From contig JAFIDK010000002.1 in NCBI GenBank assembly GCA_017051695.1, positions 620,001 to 684,000 on the forward strand: a stretch of DNA of 64,000 nucleotides. The letters run 5' to 3'. Positions 28,612 to 37,417 of this stretch are shown here, one piece after another; the first letter of the stretch is position 1; each line of letters opens with the position of its first letter. A program made the position numbers and the translations under genes. Under the pieces are notes generated by a model. It worked only from the letters and a program-made list of their open reading frames with translations. It made no database searches and was not told the origin of the DNA. This DNA comes from Algoriphagus aestuarii. GTDB taxonomy: Bacteria > Bacteroidota > Bacteroidia > Cytophagales > Cyclobacteriaceae.

Positions 28612-29706
28612 ATGAAATTATCAAATAGATTTATAATTTTTTCAATCGGCATTTCCCCTCTCATTTATGGCTGTCAAGAAAAAAAAGAAGCCCAAAAAAT
28701 AGACGAGGACAAAATGGTTGTTTCAGAATCTCCTGCACCCTCTGAAAAAATCGAAGGAATGGTATGGATCCCTGGTGGAGAATTCGTGATGGGAACCAAT
28801 GAAACTGAAGCATATGCTGCCGAAAAACCAGCTGTCAATCTAAAAGTTGATGGCTATTGGATGGACACACATGAAGTCACTAATGCCGAATTTCAAAAGT
28901 TTGTAGAGGAAACTGGCTACATAACAGTAGCAGAAAGAAAGCCCGAATGGGAAGACCTCAAAAAACAATTGCCTCCGGGTACACCAAAACCAGATGAATC
29001 GGTCCTGGTGGCGGGTTCGATGGTTTTTTCTCCACCTCCATATAAAGTCCCCTTGCAGGACATCTCCCTATGGTGGGTTTGGGTAAATGGTGCCAACTGG
29101 AAACATCCAGAAGGACCAGATTCTGATATTGAGGGTAGAGAAAATCATCCAGTTGTTCATATTTCTTACGAGGATGCTGAGGCCTATGCCAAATGGGCTG
29201 GTAAAAGACTTCCTTCCGAAATCGAATGGGAATTTGCCGCTCGTGGTGGAATGAATGGAAAAAGATTTGCCTGGGGAGATGAGTTGACTCCAAATGGTCA
29301 ATACTTAGCGAATACGTTTCAGGGAAATTTCCCAAATGAAAACTTGGGAAATGATGGATTTGTCGGAACATCACCAGTCAAATCTTACGCTCCTAATACT
29401 TTTGGATTATATGATATGATCGGTAACGTTTGGGAATTAACTGGGGATTGGTATGATGCTTTAAAATATGCAAGATTAGCAGGTCAGGCTCCCAAATTGG
29501 ATAAAGACATGAATCCTTGCTACAATCCGGATAATCCATTTGCCATGGAACGTGTGATTAAAGGAGGCTCTTACCTTTGTGCTGAAAATTATTGCATCAA
29601 TTATAGACCTTCTGCTAGACAAGGCCAAGCTTTCGATTCTGGTACTTCCAATGTTGGATTCAGATGTGTAAAAGACCCTGAACAGAAAACTCTAAGTATG
29701 AATTAA
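28612..29706 (+). CDS. Formylglycine-generating-enzyme family lipoprotein
   Basis: SUMF1/FGE-sulfatase domain protein. A lipoprotein signal ends at the cysteine in LIYGC (residue 21). The FGE fold follows, with WIPGGEFVMGTNE at its start, MDTHEVTNAEFQKF, RLPSEIEWEFAARGG and YDMIGNVWE. The two active-site cysteines of true formylglycine-generating enzymes are conserved: Cys323 and Cys328 in GGSYLCAENYC, before GTSNVGFRC. It may therefore be catalytically active on exported sulfatases. No sulfatase gene lies in the window, so the substrate is unknown. Confidence 0.9.
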   Translation: MKLSNRFIIFSIGISPLIYGCQEKKEAQKIDEDKMVVSESPAPSEKIEGMVWIPGGEFVMGTNETEAYAAEKPAVNLKVDGYWMDTHEVTNAEFQKFVEETGYITVAERKPEWEDLKKQLPPGTPKPDESVLVAGSMVFSPPPYKVPLQDISLWWVWVNGANWKHPEGPDSDIEGRENHPVVHISYEDAEAYAKWAGKRLPSEIEWEFAARGGMNGKRFAWGDELTPNGQYLANTFQGNFPNENLGNDGFVGTSPVKSYAPNTFGLYDMIGNVWELTGDWYDALKYARLAGQAPKLDKDMNPCYNPDNPFAMERVIKGGSYLCAENYCINYRPSARQGQAFDSGTSNVGFRCVKDPEQKTLSMN

Positions 29707-29721
29707 TCAAATTGACTCTTA

Positions 29722-29760
29722 TGAAAAAGGCTGGAATTCTTAATTTCCAGCCTTTTTTCT
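29722..29760. terminator. Bidirectional terminator between FGE-like and riboflavin synthase genes
   Basis: Stem GAAAAAGGCTGGAA / TTCCAGCCTTTTTTC between convergent stops. Confidence 0.85.
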
Positions 29761-29770
29761 GGATTAAAAT

Positions 29771-30367
29771 TTAACCTTTGGTATATCCATTGACTATTCT
29801 GGCAATGTATTTACCGATAATATCAAACTCCAGATTGACCAAGTCTCCTACTTGCAATTGATGAAAATTTGTATGCTCAAACGTATAAGGGATAATAGCT
29901 ACTGAGAACCTGCCTAGACCGGAATTAAAACAGGTCAAACTAGTTCCATTGATCGTAATTGAACCCTTTTCAACAGTGACATTTCCTAGCTTTGGATCAT
30001 ATTCTATATCAAAAAGCCAACTTCCATCCTTGTCAGAAATACCTGTTACTTTACCTGTTTGATCTATATGTCCTTGCACAATATGTCCATCAAACCTTCC
30101 ATTGGCAGGCATGCAACGCTCCAGATTGACTTTTTTTCCTTCATTCCATTGTGAAAGATTCGTTTTCTGGATGGTTTCCTCGATAGCAGTCACCCTATAA
30201 CTGTCTGGTTTGGTTTCTACCACAGTCAAGCAAACTCCATCATGTGCCAAAGACTGATCGATTTTTAGCTCTGATGCCAAATTAGACTTCAGGTCAAAAT
30301 GAACATTGCTACCTTCTTCGGTTATTTTCTGAATTGATCCAAAAGATTCTATTATTCCTGTAAACAT
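29771..30367 (-). CDS. ribE: Riboflavin synthase alpha chain
   Basis: Converts two 6,7-dimethyl-8-ribityllumazine molecules into riboflavin plus a pyrimidine. The start MFTGIIESFGSI is diagnostic. Two internally repeated lumazine-binding domains are present: first HDGVCLTVVE, second TINGTSLTCFN. Length 198 aa is normal. It is not linked to other rib genes, and no FMN-riboswitch-like structure was recognised in the 117 bases upstream. Confidence 0.96.
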   Translation of the reverse strand: MFTGIIESFGSIQKITEEGSNVHFDLKSNLASELKIDQSLAHDGVCLTVVETKPDSYRVTAIEETIQKTNLSQWNEGKKVNLERCMPANGRFDGHIVQGHIDQTGKVTGISDKDGSWLFDIEYDPKLGNVTVEKGSITINGTSLTCFNSGLGRFSVAIIPYTFEHTNFHQLQVGDLVNLEFDIIGKYIARIVNGYTKG

Positions 30368-30484
30368 GAGTTATTTTTAAACTTCGGGCTTTCAATGAGT
30401 AAGCAAAAATTGCCTTTTCAGAGTTCAAATTAAGCCAATTATTCTTTTATCTTCGATCACAGAATTTAAATAGTACGATCAAAA

Positions 30485-31141
30485 ATGCTGAAACTCGAAG
30501 ATACCTACCTCCATAAAGGCAAAAGAAAAGCACTGGTGGCTTTGCTAAAGGAAAAGGGAATCAAAAGCGAACGGGTTTTAGAAGCAATCAATCAACTTCC
30601 CCGTCATTTTTTCTTTGATTCTGCTCTGATTTCCCATGCATATGAGGACAAAGCATTCCCAATCGGAGAAGGTCAAACCATTTCCCAACCTTATACTGTC
30701 GCATTTCAAACAGAATTATTGGACATCCATCCCGGGGATAAAGTACTGGAAATAGGTACTGGATCTGGATACCAAGGAAGCATTCTACACCTTTTAGGAG
30801 CTCAGGTTTTTACGATTGAGTACCAGAAAAAACTATATGAAGGCACCAAACGATTTCTGTCCAGGTTGGGAATAGAAATGAATTTATTTTATGGAGATGG
30901 CTCCGAGGGGCTTCCTGCATATTCTCCATATGATAAAATTCTGGTAACAGCTGGTGCTCCCATAGTGCCTAATTCTTTACTGAAGCAATTGAAAGTAGGT
31001 GGAATATTAGTCATACCCGTTGGGGATAGAAAAAAACAAACCATGCTCAAACTGACCAAGAAATCTGAAAAACAAGTATTGAGAGAAGAGTTTGATGGAT
31101 TTGCTTTTGTCCCACTTTTAGGAAAAGACGGCTGGAGGTAA
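30485..31141 (+). CDS. pcm: Protein-L-isoaspartate O-methyltransferase
   Basis: Repairs damaged aspartyl residues using S-adenosylmethionine. Family motifs: IGEGQTISQPYTVAFQTELL and the SAM-binding VLEIGTGSGYQGSIL, followed by VTAGAPIVPNSLLKQLKVGG. Length 218 aa is typical. Cytoplasmic. It reads toward the thioesterase gene 92 bases downstream. Confidence 0.95.
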   Translation: MLKLEDTYLHKGKRKALVALLKEKGIKSERVLEAINQLPRHFFFDSALISHAYEDKAFPIGEGQTISQPYTVAFQTELLDIHPGDKVLEIGTGSGYQGSILHLLGAQVFTIEYQKKLYEGTKRFLSRLGIEMNLFYGDGSEGLPAYSPYDKILVTAGAPIVPNSLLKQLKVGGILVIPVGDRKKQTMLKLTKKSEKQVLREEFDGFAFVPLLGKDGWR

Positions 31142-31233
31142 ATCGCTATAATAAACAGAATATTATTCTGATTTCATTTATATAATTACCTTTTTCAAAA
31201 TTTTATATCTAATTTTAGATCAAATTTAATGTT

Positions 31234-31761
31234 ATGCCGAAAAAGAAATTTGCAAAAGAGTCTGCTACGATCATGACCGAAATGGTCCTTCCGAATGATA
31301 CCAATACATTAAACAATCTGATGGGAGGAAAATTGATGCATTGGTTAGATGTAGTAGCGGCAATTGCTGCACAAAAACACTCCAACAGAATTGTAGTCAC
31401 AGCCTCAGCAGACAGCATATCATTTAAAGAACCTATTGCTTTGGGAAATGTAGTTACATTAAAGTCCCAAGTAACCAGATCATTCAATTCTTCGATGGAG
31501 GTTTTTATAGAGGTTATTGCTGAGGACATTCCAGCAAACAAAAAAATCATGACTCATCGGGCATTTTTCACTTTTGTAGCCGTGGATCAAAATGGAAAAC
31601 CTATTGAGGTTCCAGAAGTAGTACCAGAGACCCCAGAAGAAATAGAACATTATGAAGGAGCTTTGAGAAGGAGACAACTAAGGCTTGTCCTTTCCAAGCG
31701 CATGAAACCTGAGGATGCAGTAGAATTGAAATCAATTTTCAATTTGCCAGGCACGAATTAA
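31234..31761 (+). CDS. Acyl-CoA thioesterase, hotdog fold
   Basis: YciA/BACH-like acyl-CoA hydrolase. N-terminal VLPNDTNTLNNLMGGKLMHWLD contains the conserved active-site aspartate and asparagine pattern, followed by RIVVTASADSISF and VTLKSQVTRSFNSSMEV. At 175 aa it has one hotdog domain and a charged C-terminal extension. Cytoplasmic. A hairpin terminator follows. Confidence 0.92.
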   Translation: MPKKKFAKESATIMTEMVLPNDTNTLNNLMGGKLMHWLDVVAAIAAQKHSNRIVVTASADSISFKEPIALGNVVTLKSQVTRSFNSSMEVFIEVIAEDIPANKKIMTHRAFFTFVAVDQNGKPIEVPEVVPETPEEIEHYEGALRRRQLRLVLSKRMKPEDAVELKSIFNLPGTN

Positions 31762-31774
31762 TTTAAAAAAACAA

Positions 31775-31800
31775 AAGGGACAGAAGTATTTGTCCCTTCT
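31775..31800 (+). terminator. Terminator after the thioesterase gene
   Basis: Stem AAGGGACA / TGTCCCTT with an eight-base loop and a T-rich tail; moderate strength. Confidence 0.6.
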
Positions 31801-31838
31801 TTCTTTGTGAACAGGCATTTTTTAGCCAATTTCCCATC

Positions 31839-32411
31839 ATGGAAAATCCAAGTCTCCAAGAGCTTCAATTCTTTCTCGAAGAAGATCTTTTTTTACTCCA
31901 AGAAGACAAGAAGAAATATTCAGATCCGGGAAAAGTCTCTGAAATAAACGCTTCCTCTCCTACCTTAGAAAACGTTGTAAAAGAGTCTTCTGAGAATTAC
32001 ACCACCGAATCCACTCCCGAAGAAATAGTACCAATTCCAATGAAAGGCAACTTCAGCAATGGTTTATTGATCGTTCATGAAGAAGATGAACTGTCCGATC
32101 AGGTCATGGACATGTTGGTAAAAATGATCAATGCAGTGGGAAGGTCCATGAATGAAGTAGGAATTGTTTGCTCTTCTAATCTCGAAGGAAGAAGTATGGA
32201 AGATTTTGATGCATTAAATGCTCATGTCGTTTTGAAATTTGGGCGAATTAAACATCCTGTCAATACAATTCCTGCCATACCTTACGAAGTTTTTACAGAT
32301 GAGGAAACCCAGTACCTTTTCGCAGATGCTCTCAGCCAGATCACTGAAAACAACGACATGAAGCGTAAACTTTGGAACGCATTGCAGGTCGTATTTAACA
32401 TTAAAAAATAA
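31839..32411 (+). CDS. Uncharacterised cytoplasmic protein, first gene of a three-gene operon
   Basis: A 190-aa acidic protein with no signal peptide. Residues about 25-68 are a low-complexity, Glu/Ser-rich linker. The C-terminal 120 residues look like a folded alpha/beta domain (NGLLIVHEEDELSDQVMDMLVKMINAVG, then VCSSN and VVLKFGRIKHP). I do not recognise the family; a HolD/psi-like replication role is only a possibility raised by the alternating fold. The next gene starts one base after its stop. Confidence 0.75.
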   Translation: MENPSLQELQFFLEEDLFLLQEDKKKYSDPGKVSEINASSPTLENVVKESSENYTTESTPEEIVPIPMKGNFSNGLLIVHEEDELSDQVMDMLVKMINAVGRSMNEVGIVCSSNLEGRSMEDFDALNAHVVLKFGRIKHPVNTIPAIPYEVFTDEETQYLFADALSQITENNDMKRKLWNALQVVFNIKK

Positions 32412-32412
32412 C

Positions 32413-32730
32413 ATGAGTCTAACTCCAGAACAGCATAAGTGGGCAAAGCGATTCAGATGGATCAGCCTGATCGAAGGAATTTCATTTCTTGTTTTGTTGC
32501 TTTTTGCGATGCCACTTAAATACATTTTCGGTTTGCCTTTGGCAGTAACTTATGTGGGATGGGCACATGGACTATTATTCATCCTATATATCTATACAGT
32601 CTTCCCCACAGCCCATAAATTAAAGTGGAAATTCAGTCGCACTTTCTTTGCCTTAATCGCTTCAGTACTTCCTTTTGGCCCCTTTATTTTTGACCGAAAC
32701 CTGAAGAAAAGTCAACACGTGGATTTTTAG
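32413..32730 (+). CDS. DUF3817 family membrane protein
   Basis: A 105-aa protein with three hydrophobic helices. The motif RWISLIEGISFLVLL near the start and GWAHGLLFILYIYTV in the middle are typical of DUF3817, found at the end of some MDR/MFS-like proteins and as stand-alone units. Function is unknown. Middle gene of the operon, with one-base and three-base spacings on either side. Confidence 0.85.
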   Translation: MSLTPEQHKWAKRFRWISLIEGISFLVLLLFAMPLKYIFGLPLAVTYVGWAHGLLFILYIYTVFPTAHKLKWKFSRTFFALIASVLPFGPFIFDRNLKKSQHVDF

Positions 32731-32733
32731 CCT

Positions 32734-33765
32734 ATGGCGCTAATCAGCAAAAAAAAGAAGATTTTTCCGATCAATCCAGGATTGAGGAAATACCTCGTCA
32801 AATACTCAAGAGAAGTGGATATTCCCATTCACTACCATGAATTGCTCCGGTATTCCAATTCTATAGCACTGTATGATTCAAAAGAACAGGATACACTTTG
32901 GGAAACTGTTTTTTACGATGAATCAGACCGGGAGGAAATCCATCTCAATGTCAAGAAAATCTATGCCTTGCTAAAAGCCGGTGGAGATATGTCTGTCATG
33001 GAGCATTTGTACGTAGATCGGATTGACCTTTGCATTTATGGAAACACGCAGCCATTCCGGGTGAGAATCGTCAATAGAATCAATGATAACTTTGATTACT
33101 TCTATATCAAAAATGCGGATGCATCGCGTGTATATGGACTGGAACTAGAGCATTTGCTTTCTCCAAACAGAATCAGTTACCTCGTTCACCAAAACACTTT
33201 AATTGAAGAACATATCGCGGGAATTCCCGGTGATAAATTCATGCGTCTTCATATGGCTGATCCGCATTTGAACCCGATTCGATTGGCAAAAGAATTTGTA
33301 AAATTCAATGAACGCTGTTTTGTAAGGCTTTTAGGAGACATGCATTCTGCAAATTTCGTCATTGATGTCACTCCGGATTTTGAAGAAACACATTACAGAA
33401 TCAGGGCGATTGATTTTGACCAGCAATCCTATGAAGGGAAAAAATCCGTCTATTTACCCCAGTATTTTAAAGAAAACAATATCCTGATCCAACTGGGGAT
33501 GACATACATCACTCCAGAATCCATGCGCCAATATCAAAAAGAAGAAAGAGCCTTGATTGCACATCGCTTAAAGTCTTCACAACGAGGGATAGATGACATA
33601 TTGAGAGCCATGGAACATGATAAAATCTCACTTCCTGAAAACATCGAGGCATTGAAAAAAGACTTGGCAAAGCATTATGGCAATCCCTCCTTTCTGGATT
33701 GCCATAACATGGGTCAAATACTCCGTAAAAGCCTTGAACTATTGTTTTCAAAAAAAATCCAGTAA
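32734..33765 (+). CDS. Atypical protein-kinase-like fold protein (APH/HipA-like)
   Basis: I read this 343-aa protein as a kinase-like phosphotransferase. Proposed features: Lys126 in YFYIK, Glu139 in GLELEHLL, a hinge-like stretch LIEEHIAGIPG (153-166), the catalytic-loop-like GDMHSANF with Asp202 and Asn207, and AIDFDQ with metal-binding Asp227 and Asp229. These resemble GDLHPGN and IDFD of aminoglycoside- and HipA-type kinases. This is pattern recognition, not a database hit. There is no signal peptide. It lies three bases after the DUF3817 membrane protein gene. The substrate is unknown. Confidence 0.7.
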   Translation: MALISKKKKIFPINPGLRKYLVKYSREVDIPIHYHELLRYSNSIALYDSKEQDTLWETVFYDESDREEIHLNVKKIYALLKAGGDMSVMEHLYVDRIDLCIYGNTQPFRVRIVNRINDNFDYFYIKNADASRVYGLELEHLLSPNRISYLVHQNTLIEEHIAGIPGDKFMRLHMADPHLNPIRLAKEFVKFNERCFVRLLGDMHSANFVIDVTPDFEETHYRIRAIDFDQQSYEGKKSVYLPQYFKENNILIQLGMTYITPESMRQYQKEERALIAHRLKSSQRGIDDILRAMEHDKISLPENIEALKKDLAKHYGNPSFLDCHNMGQILRKSLELLFSKKIQ

Positions 33766-33862
33766 CTGTAGTCATTTTTTTATTTTGTTGGTTCACACTT
33801 CGAAGGATAAAAATCTTAACTTCTGAGTTCAATAATCAAAGAACCACCAAATCCAATCATCC

Positions 33863-36634
33863 ATGAAAACACGTTTTCTAACGGGTTTGATTCTTGGAAT
33901 TCTTACGTTTCAATCCTCCTTTGCCCAGCAAATAGATGAAGCATATAATGCCAAAATCAAAGAATATACTACAGACCCAAGATTTCTTCCCTCCTCGGTT
34001 TTAGGAATCATAGAACATCCGGATATTCCATCTCCAAAAACACATTTTGGGCAAATCATCGGAGCACCGATGGAAATGCATACTACCAGCCAGATTTATG
34101 CTTACTACAAAGTCTTGGCTGAAAAATCTCCTCATCTCAGTATCCAACAGGTAGAAACTTCAGAGGAAGGAAGACCTATCTACATGGTAGTGATCGGTGG
34201 AGATGAAAGTATGGAGAGGTTGGATCACTATAAAAGCCAAATGTCAAAACTAGCTGATCCAAGGATCACCAATCCTGAAGAAGCTGAAACTATTATACAA
34301 GATGCCAAACCGGTTTATTATTTAAATGGAGGAATGCACTCCACTGAAATGGGATCTCCCGAAATGCTGATGGAACTAGCCTATCGATTGATTACCAGCC
34401 AGGACAAATCCATTCAGTTTATCCGAGAAAATCTGATTGTTCTCATCAATCCTGTATCTGAACCCGATGGAAGAGATAAACAGGTTGATTGGTACCATCG
34501 CTATACCAAAAAAAGAACGGATTGGGAGGATGGTTTCCCAAGATCCACACCTTATTGGGGACAATACGTTTTTCATGATAATAACAGAGATGGGTTGCAA
34601 GTTTCCCAGGCGATTACCAAAGGGATCTTCAAGATTTTCTTTGACTGGCATCCATTGGTGATGTTGGATCTGCACGAATCTGTTCCTTTGCTTTACATTT
34701 CTACAGGAACAGGCCCATATAATGAGCAAGTGGATCCTATTACCATTGGAGAATGGCAGATTATGGCAAACAGTGACATAGCAAGCTTAGCGGCTCAAGG
34801 AATGCCTGGTGCTTTTACCTGGGCATTCTATGACGGCTGGTGGCCAGGCTATGGAATTTGGGTAGCAAATAACCATAATGCAAACGGACGTTTTTATGAG
34901 ACTTTTGGAAACGCTGGTGCCAATACCTACTTGAGGGACTTGTCCAATGCCAAATATGCTGGAGATCCAGCTACCAGTAGAGAATGGTATCGACCTGATC
35001 CTCCTACTCAGAAAGTTTATTGGTCTGCCAGAAACAATGTCAATTACATGCAAGCGGGAGTTTTAGCCTCACTCACCTACGCCGCCCATAACGGGGAGCA
35101 GCTTTTGAAAAACTTTTATCAGAAGGGCGTCAATTCTATTCAAAAAGGAAAATCAGAAAGTCCAAAAGCCTTTGTGATTCCAAAAGAACAAAAAGATCCA
35201 GCGATGGCAGCCTATTTAGTCAATCAGCTAAAAGCTCAAAAGATCGAAGTTCATCAGGCAATCTCAGGTGAAAATGAAGGAGATTATGTGATATTATTGG
35301 ATCAACCGTACCGGAATTTAGCAGTCAATCTTTTGACTGAACAGAATTATCCCAAAGAGGCTAAATTTCCTCCATACGATGACATCGCCTGGACTCTTGG
35401 GTATTTGTATGGAGTGGAAGTAGAAAAAACAGATAGCATCGCTTACCAAATGAGTGATTTAAGTTTGGTTAACTCCGAGGCTACCTATCAGGGGAAAATA
35501 AATGGAAGCGGAAATGCATACTTCCTCTCCTATCAAGCTCAAAACACGGTTTTACCGGCTCTGTACTGGTTAAAGGAGCAAAATAATAAAGTTGAAGTTC
35601 AGGTTCTGGAAAAGGAATTGATCCTGGATTCAGATACCCTGGCTTTGGGATCACTTTTTTTCAAAGGTCTTTCACAAAAAGAGGCAAATCAGGTAAGCGA
35701 ACTTTTTGGTCTGGATTTAATCAAAGGAAGCAAAACTCCTGAATCCAATGAAATTCATAGCGTAACTCTTCCTAAAGTCGCCATTTACCATACTTGGTTC
35801 AATACACAGGATGAAGGTTGGTCTCGCTATACTTTTGAGCAAAGAGGCATTCCATACACCTCAATTGATAAGGATGATTTGAAAGCAGGTGGATTACGAA
35901 GTAAATATGATGTGATATTGATTCCTAGGGCAAGAGGAAATGGTTCAGATTTTATCCATGGAGTCAGCACAGAATTTGGTCCATTGCCATTTACAAAAAC
36001 CGCGGAATTCCCTTCTCATGGGTTTCCGGATTCTTCGGATGACATCACAGGTGGACCTGGTTTTGGAGGAATCGAAAACTTAAAAAAGTTTGTGGAAGAA
36101 GGTGGCTTAATCATCACATTGGATAACTCTACAAACATGGTTGCAGAAACAGGAATCGTTAGAAATCTGGAATCTTATTCCGCTTCAGGATTATTCCACC
36201 CAGGTTCTGTAGTGACTGTCAAAATAAAAGATTCGAAAAGTCCTTTAGTCTATGGTTTTCCAGAGACATTTCCGATTTTCAGAGGTAATGGCCCTCTTTA
36301 TCAGGTAGATTTAAAAGACCGTAAAGCAATGGTACTTCAATATGGAACCAAGCCTCTAAAAGATGAAATTGAATATACAGGACCGATCATGGGAATGCCG
36401 GATAAAGAAGTGGAGGAAAAACCTAAATCTGAATCCGGAAAAGATACTCCCTATGTCAGGTCCGGAATGGTACGAAATGAGCAGACAATTATTGGTCAAG
36501 GAACGATCTTTAACCTTCCAGTAGGAAAAGGAAATGTCGTTGCTTTTACATTTGATCCATTACACAGATATTTAAATCATCATGATGCACCATTGGTTTG
36601 GAATGCGATTATCAATTGGAATCATTTGAGGTAA
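33863..36634 (+). CDS. Exported M14 family zinc carboxypeptidase
   Basis: Signal peptide ends near SFAQ (residues 1-20). The M14 domain (about 60-400) shows the zinc-binding GGMHSTEMGSPE (HxxE) and the later DLHESVPLLY histidine. A large C-terminal part (about 430-923) contains an amidotransferase-like or glutamine-hydrolase-like region, with ILIPRARGNG and EGGLIITLDNS. At 923 aa it matches the long bacterial M14 peptidases of Bacteroidota. It stands alone, before a mobile-looking repeat. Confidence 0.92.
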   Translation: MKTRFLTGLILGILTFQSSFAQQIDEAYNAKIKEYTTDPRFLPSSVLGIIEHPDIPSPKTHFGQIIGAPMEMHTTSQIYAYYKVLAEKSPHLSIQQVETSEEGRPIYMVVIGGDESMERLDHYKSQMSKLADPRITNPEEAETIIQDAKPVYYLNGGMHSTEMGSPEMLMELAYRLITSQDKSIQFIRENLIVLINPVSEPDGRDKQVDWYHRYTKKRTDWEDGFPRSTPYWGQYVFHDNNRDGLQVSQAITKGIFKIFFDWHPLVMLDLHESVPLLYISTGTGPYNEQVDPITIGEWQIMANSDIASLAAQGMPGAFTWAFYDGWWPGYGIWVANNHNANGRFYETFGNAGANTYLRDLSNAKYAGDPATSREWYRPDPPTQKVYWSARNNVNYMQAGVLASLTYAAHNGEQLLKNFYQKGVNSIQKGKSESPKAFVIPKEQKDPAMAAYLVNQLKAQKIEVHQAISGENEGDYVILLDQPYRNLAVNLLTEQNYPKEAKFPPYDDIAWTLGYLYGVEVEKTDSIAYQMSDLSLVNSEATYQGKINGSGNAYFLSYQAQNTVLPALYWLKEQNNKVEVQVLEKELILDSDTLALGSLFFKGLSQKEANQVSELFGLDLIKGSKTPESNEIHSVTLPKVAIYHTWFNTQDEGWSRYTFEQRGIPYTSIDKDDLKAGGLRSKYDVILIPRARGNGSDFIHGVSTEFGPLPFTKTAEFPSHGFPDSSDDITGGPGFGGIENLKKFVEEGGLIITLDNSTNMVAETGIVRNLESYSASGLFHPGSVVTVKIKDSKSPLVYGFPETFPIFRGNGPLYQVDLKDRKAMVLQYGTKPLKDEIEYTGPIMGMPDKEVEEKPKSESGKDTPYVRSGMVRNEQTIIGQGTIFNLPVGKGNVVAFTFDPLHRYLNHHDAPLVWNAIINWNHLR

Positions 36635-36653
36635 AAGAAATTTTATAGAAACT

Positions 36654-36822
36654 GAAAAAGAGCTTGTCTCAAAAGTCCATGATATTGTCAGCCAGAGCAC
36701 TGGATCGACGAAAGTCGCGTATTTCGAAGGCTTAATACATCGAGTTAAGCTATATTTCGATCCCGTACCATTGTCGGAACGCTCCATGTGACAAAAGGAA
36801 ATTATGAGACAGCCTCTTTTTC
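36654..36822. repeat. 169-bp MITE-like element with terminal inverted repeats
   Basis: The 18-bp ends 36654-36671 and 36805-36822 are inverted copies matching in 16 of 18 positions; the right end reads GAGGCTGTCTCA in reverse, a style seen at insertion-sequence ends. The interior has no open frame but holds the hairpin arms GCTTAA/TTAAGC. No clear target duplication is visible. It lies between two convergent genes and its T-rich end could act as a terminator. Confidence 0.6.
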
Positions 36823-36826
36823 TATT

Positions 36827-37216
36827 TTAACTTCCAACTAATACTTTTTTAAGCGGAGTATTTCTTAAAGCCAACCCTACCCAAATCAAAACACCCAAAT
36901 ATACCGGAAACAAAGTATGACTAAGAACCGGGTTTGAAATTCTGAAATGTGTGGCCACTGCACCTCCAAAATAACCTGTCAGCAATATTGCTCCAATAAC
37001 AGAAGTCTTGGGTATCACATAAAAAAGCGTTGAAATAAAAAGAAGGATTCCCATGGTAAGAATACTTGATTCAGGATAACCAAGCTCTGTGGTACCTTTC
37101 AGAACCTCTTCAGGTTGTATAAACTTGCCAAAAATATCGAAAGCCAAAAATGCGATGACTAGGCCACTACAAATCCAACTTATCATTTTCCTGGTTTTTG
37201 ATTGTTGATTTTCCAT
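36827..37216 (-). CDS. DoxX-like small membrane protein
   Basis: A 129-aa protein with four hydrophobic helices. Pattern AFLAFDIFGKFIQPEEV, ELGYPESSILTMGILLFISTLFYVIP and LLTGYFGGAVATHFRI matches DoxX-like (DoxD-like) families. Function is not established. It converges with the M14 gene across the inverted-repeat element and is divergent from the lipoprotein at 37418. Confidence 0.85.
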   Translation of the reverse strand: MENQQSKTRKMISWICSGLVIAFLAFDIFGKFIQPEEVLKGTTELGYPESSILTMGILLFISTLFYVIPKTSVIGAILLTGYFGGAVATHFRISNPVLSHTLFPVYLGVLIWVGLALRNTPLKKVLVGS

Positions 37217-37385
37217 AATTCCAGATTGATCTATTTGATTTTAAGAAATTGATACTCAAAATTCGGAGATGTTTAGGAAAAACAGACTGGTGATTTATGC
37301 CAAAAAATGGGTTTATAGCGAAAGCCTGATTTGGCGTACTTCAGAATACGGCATTTGCCTTATTCTTTTAAAGTAGTCCGGTGAA

Positions 37386-37393
37386 TAAGTTTG
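37386..37393 (+). promoter_or_regulatory. Candidate -7 box upstream of the lipoprotein gene
   Basis: TAAGTTTG fits TAnnTTTG, 25 bases before the ATG at 37418. A TTC lies about 20 bases upstream in place of the TTG -33 element. Confidence 0.4.
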
Positions 37394-37417
37394 TTTCATA
37401 ATCTAAATCAATGAATT

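Noticed and set aside
28958-29374. 138-codon minus-strand frame inside the FGE-like gene
   Set aside because: It is the antisense shadow of conserved FGE coding sequence.
30368-30484. FMN riboswitch before riboflavin synthase
   Set aside because: The region is only 117 bases, shared with the divergent pcm gene, and I could not recognise the conserved FMN aptamer elements.
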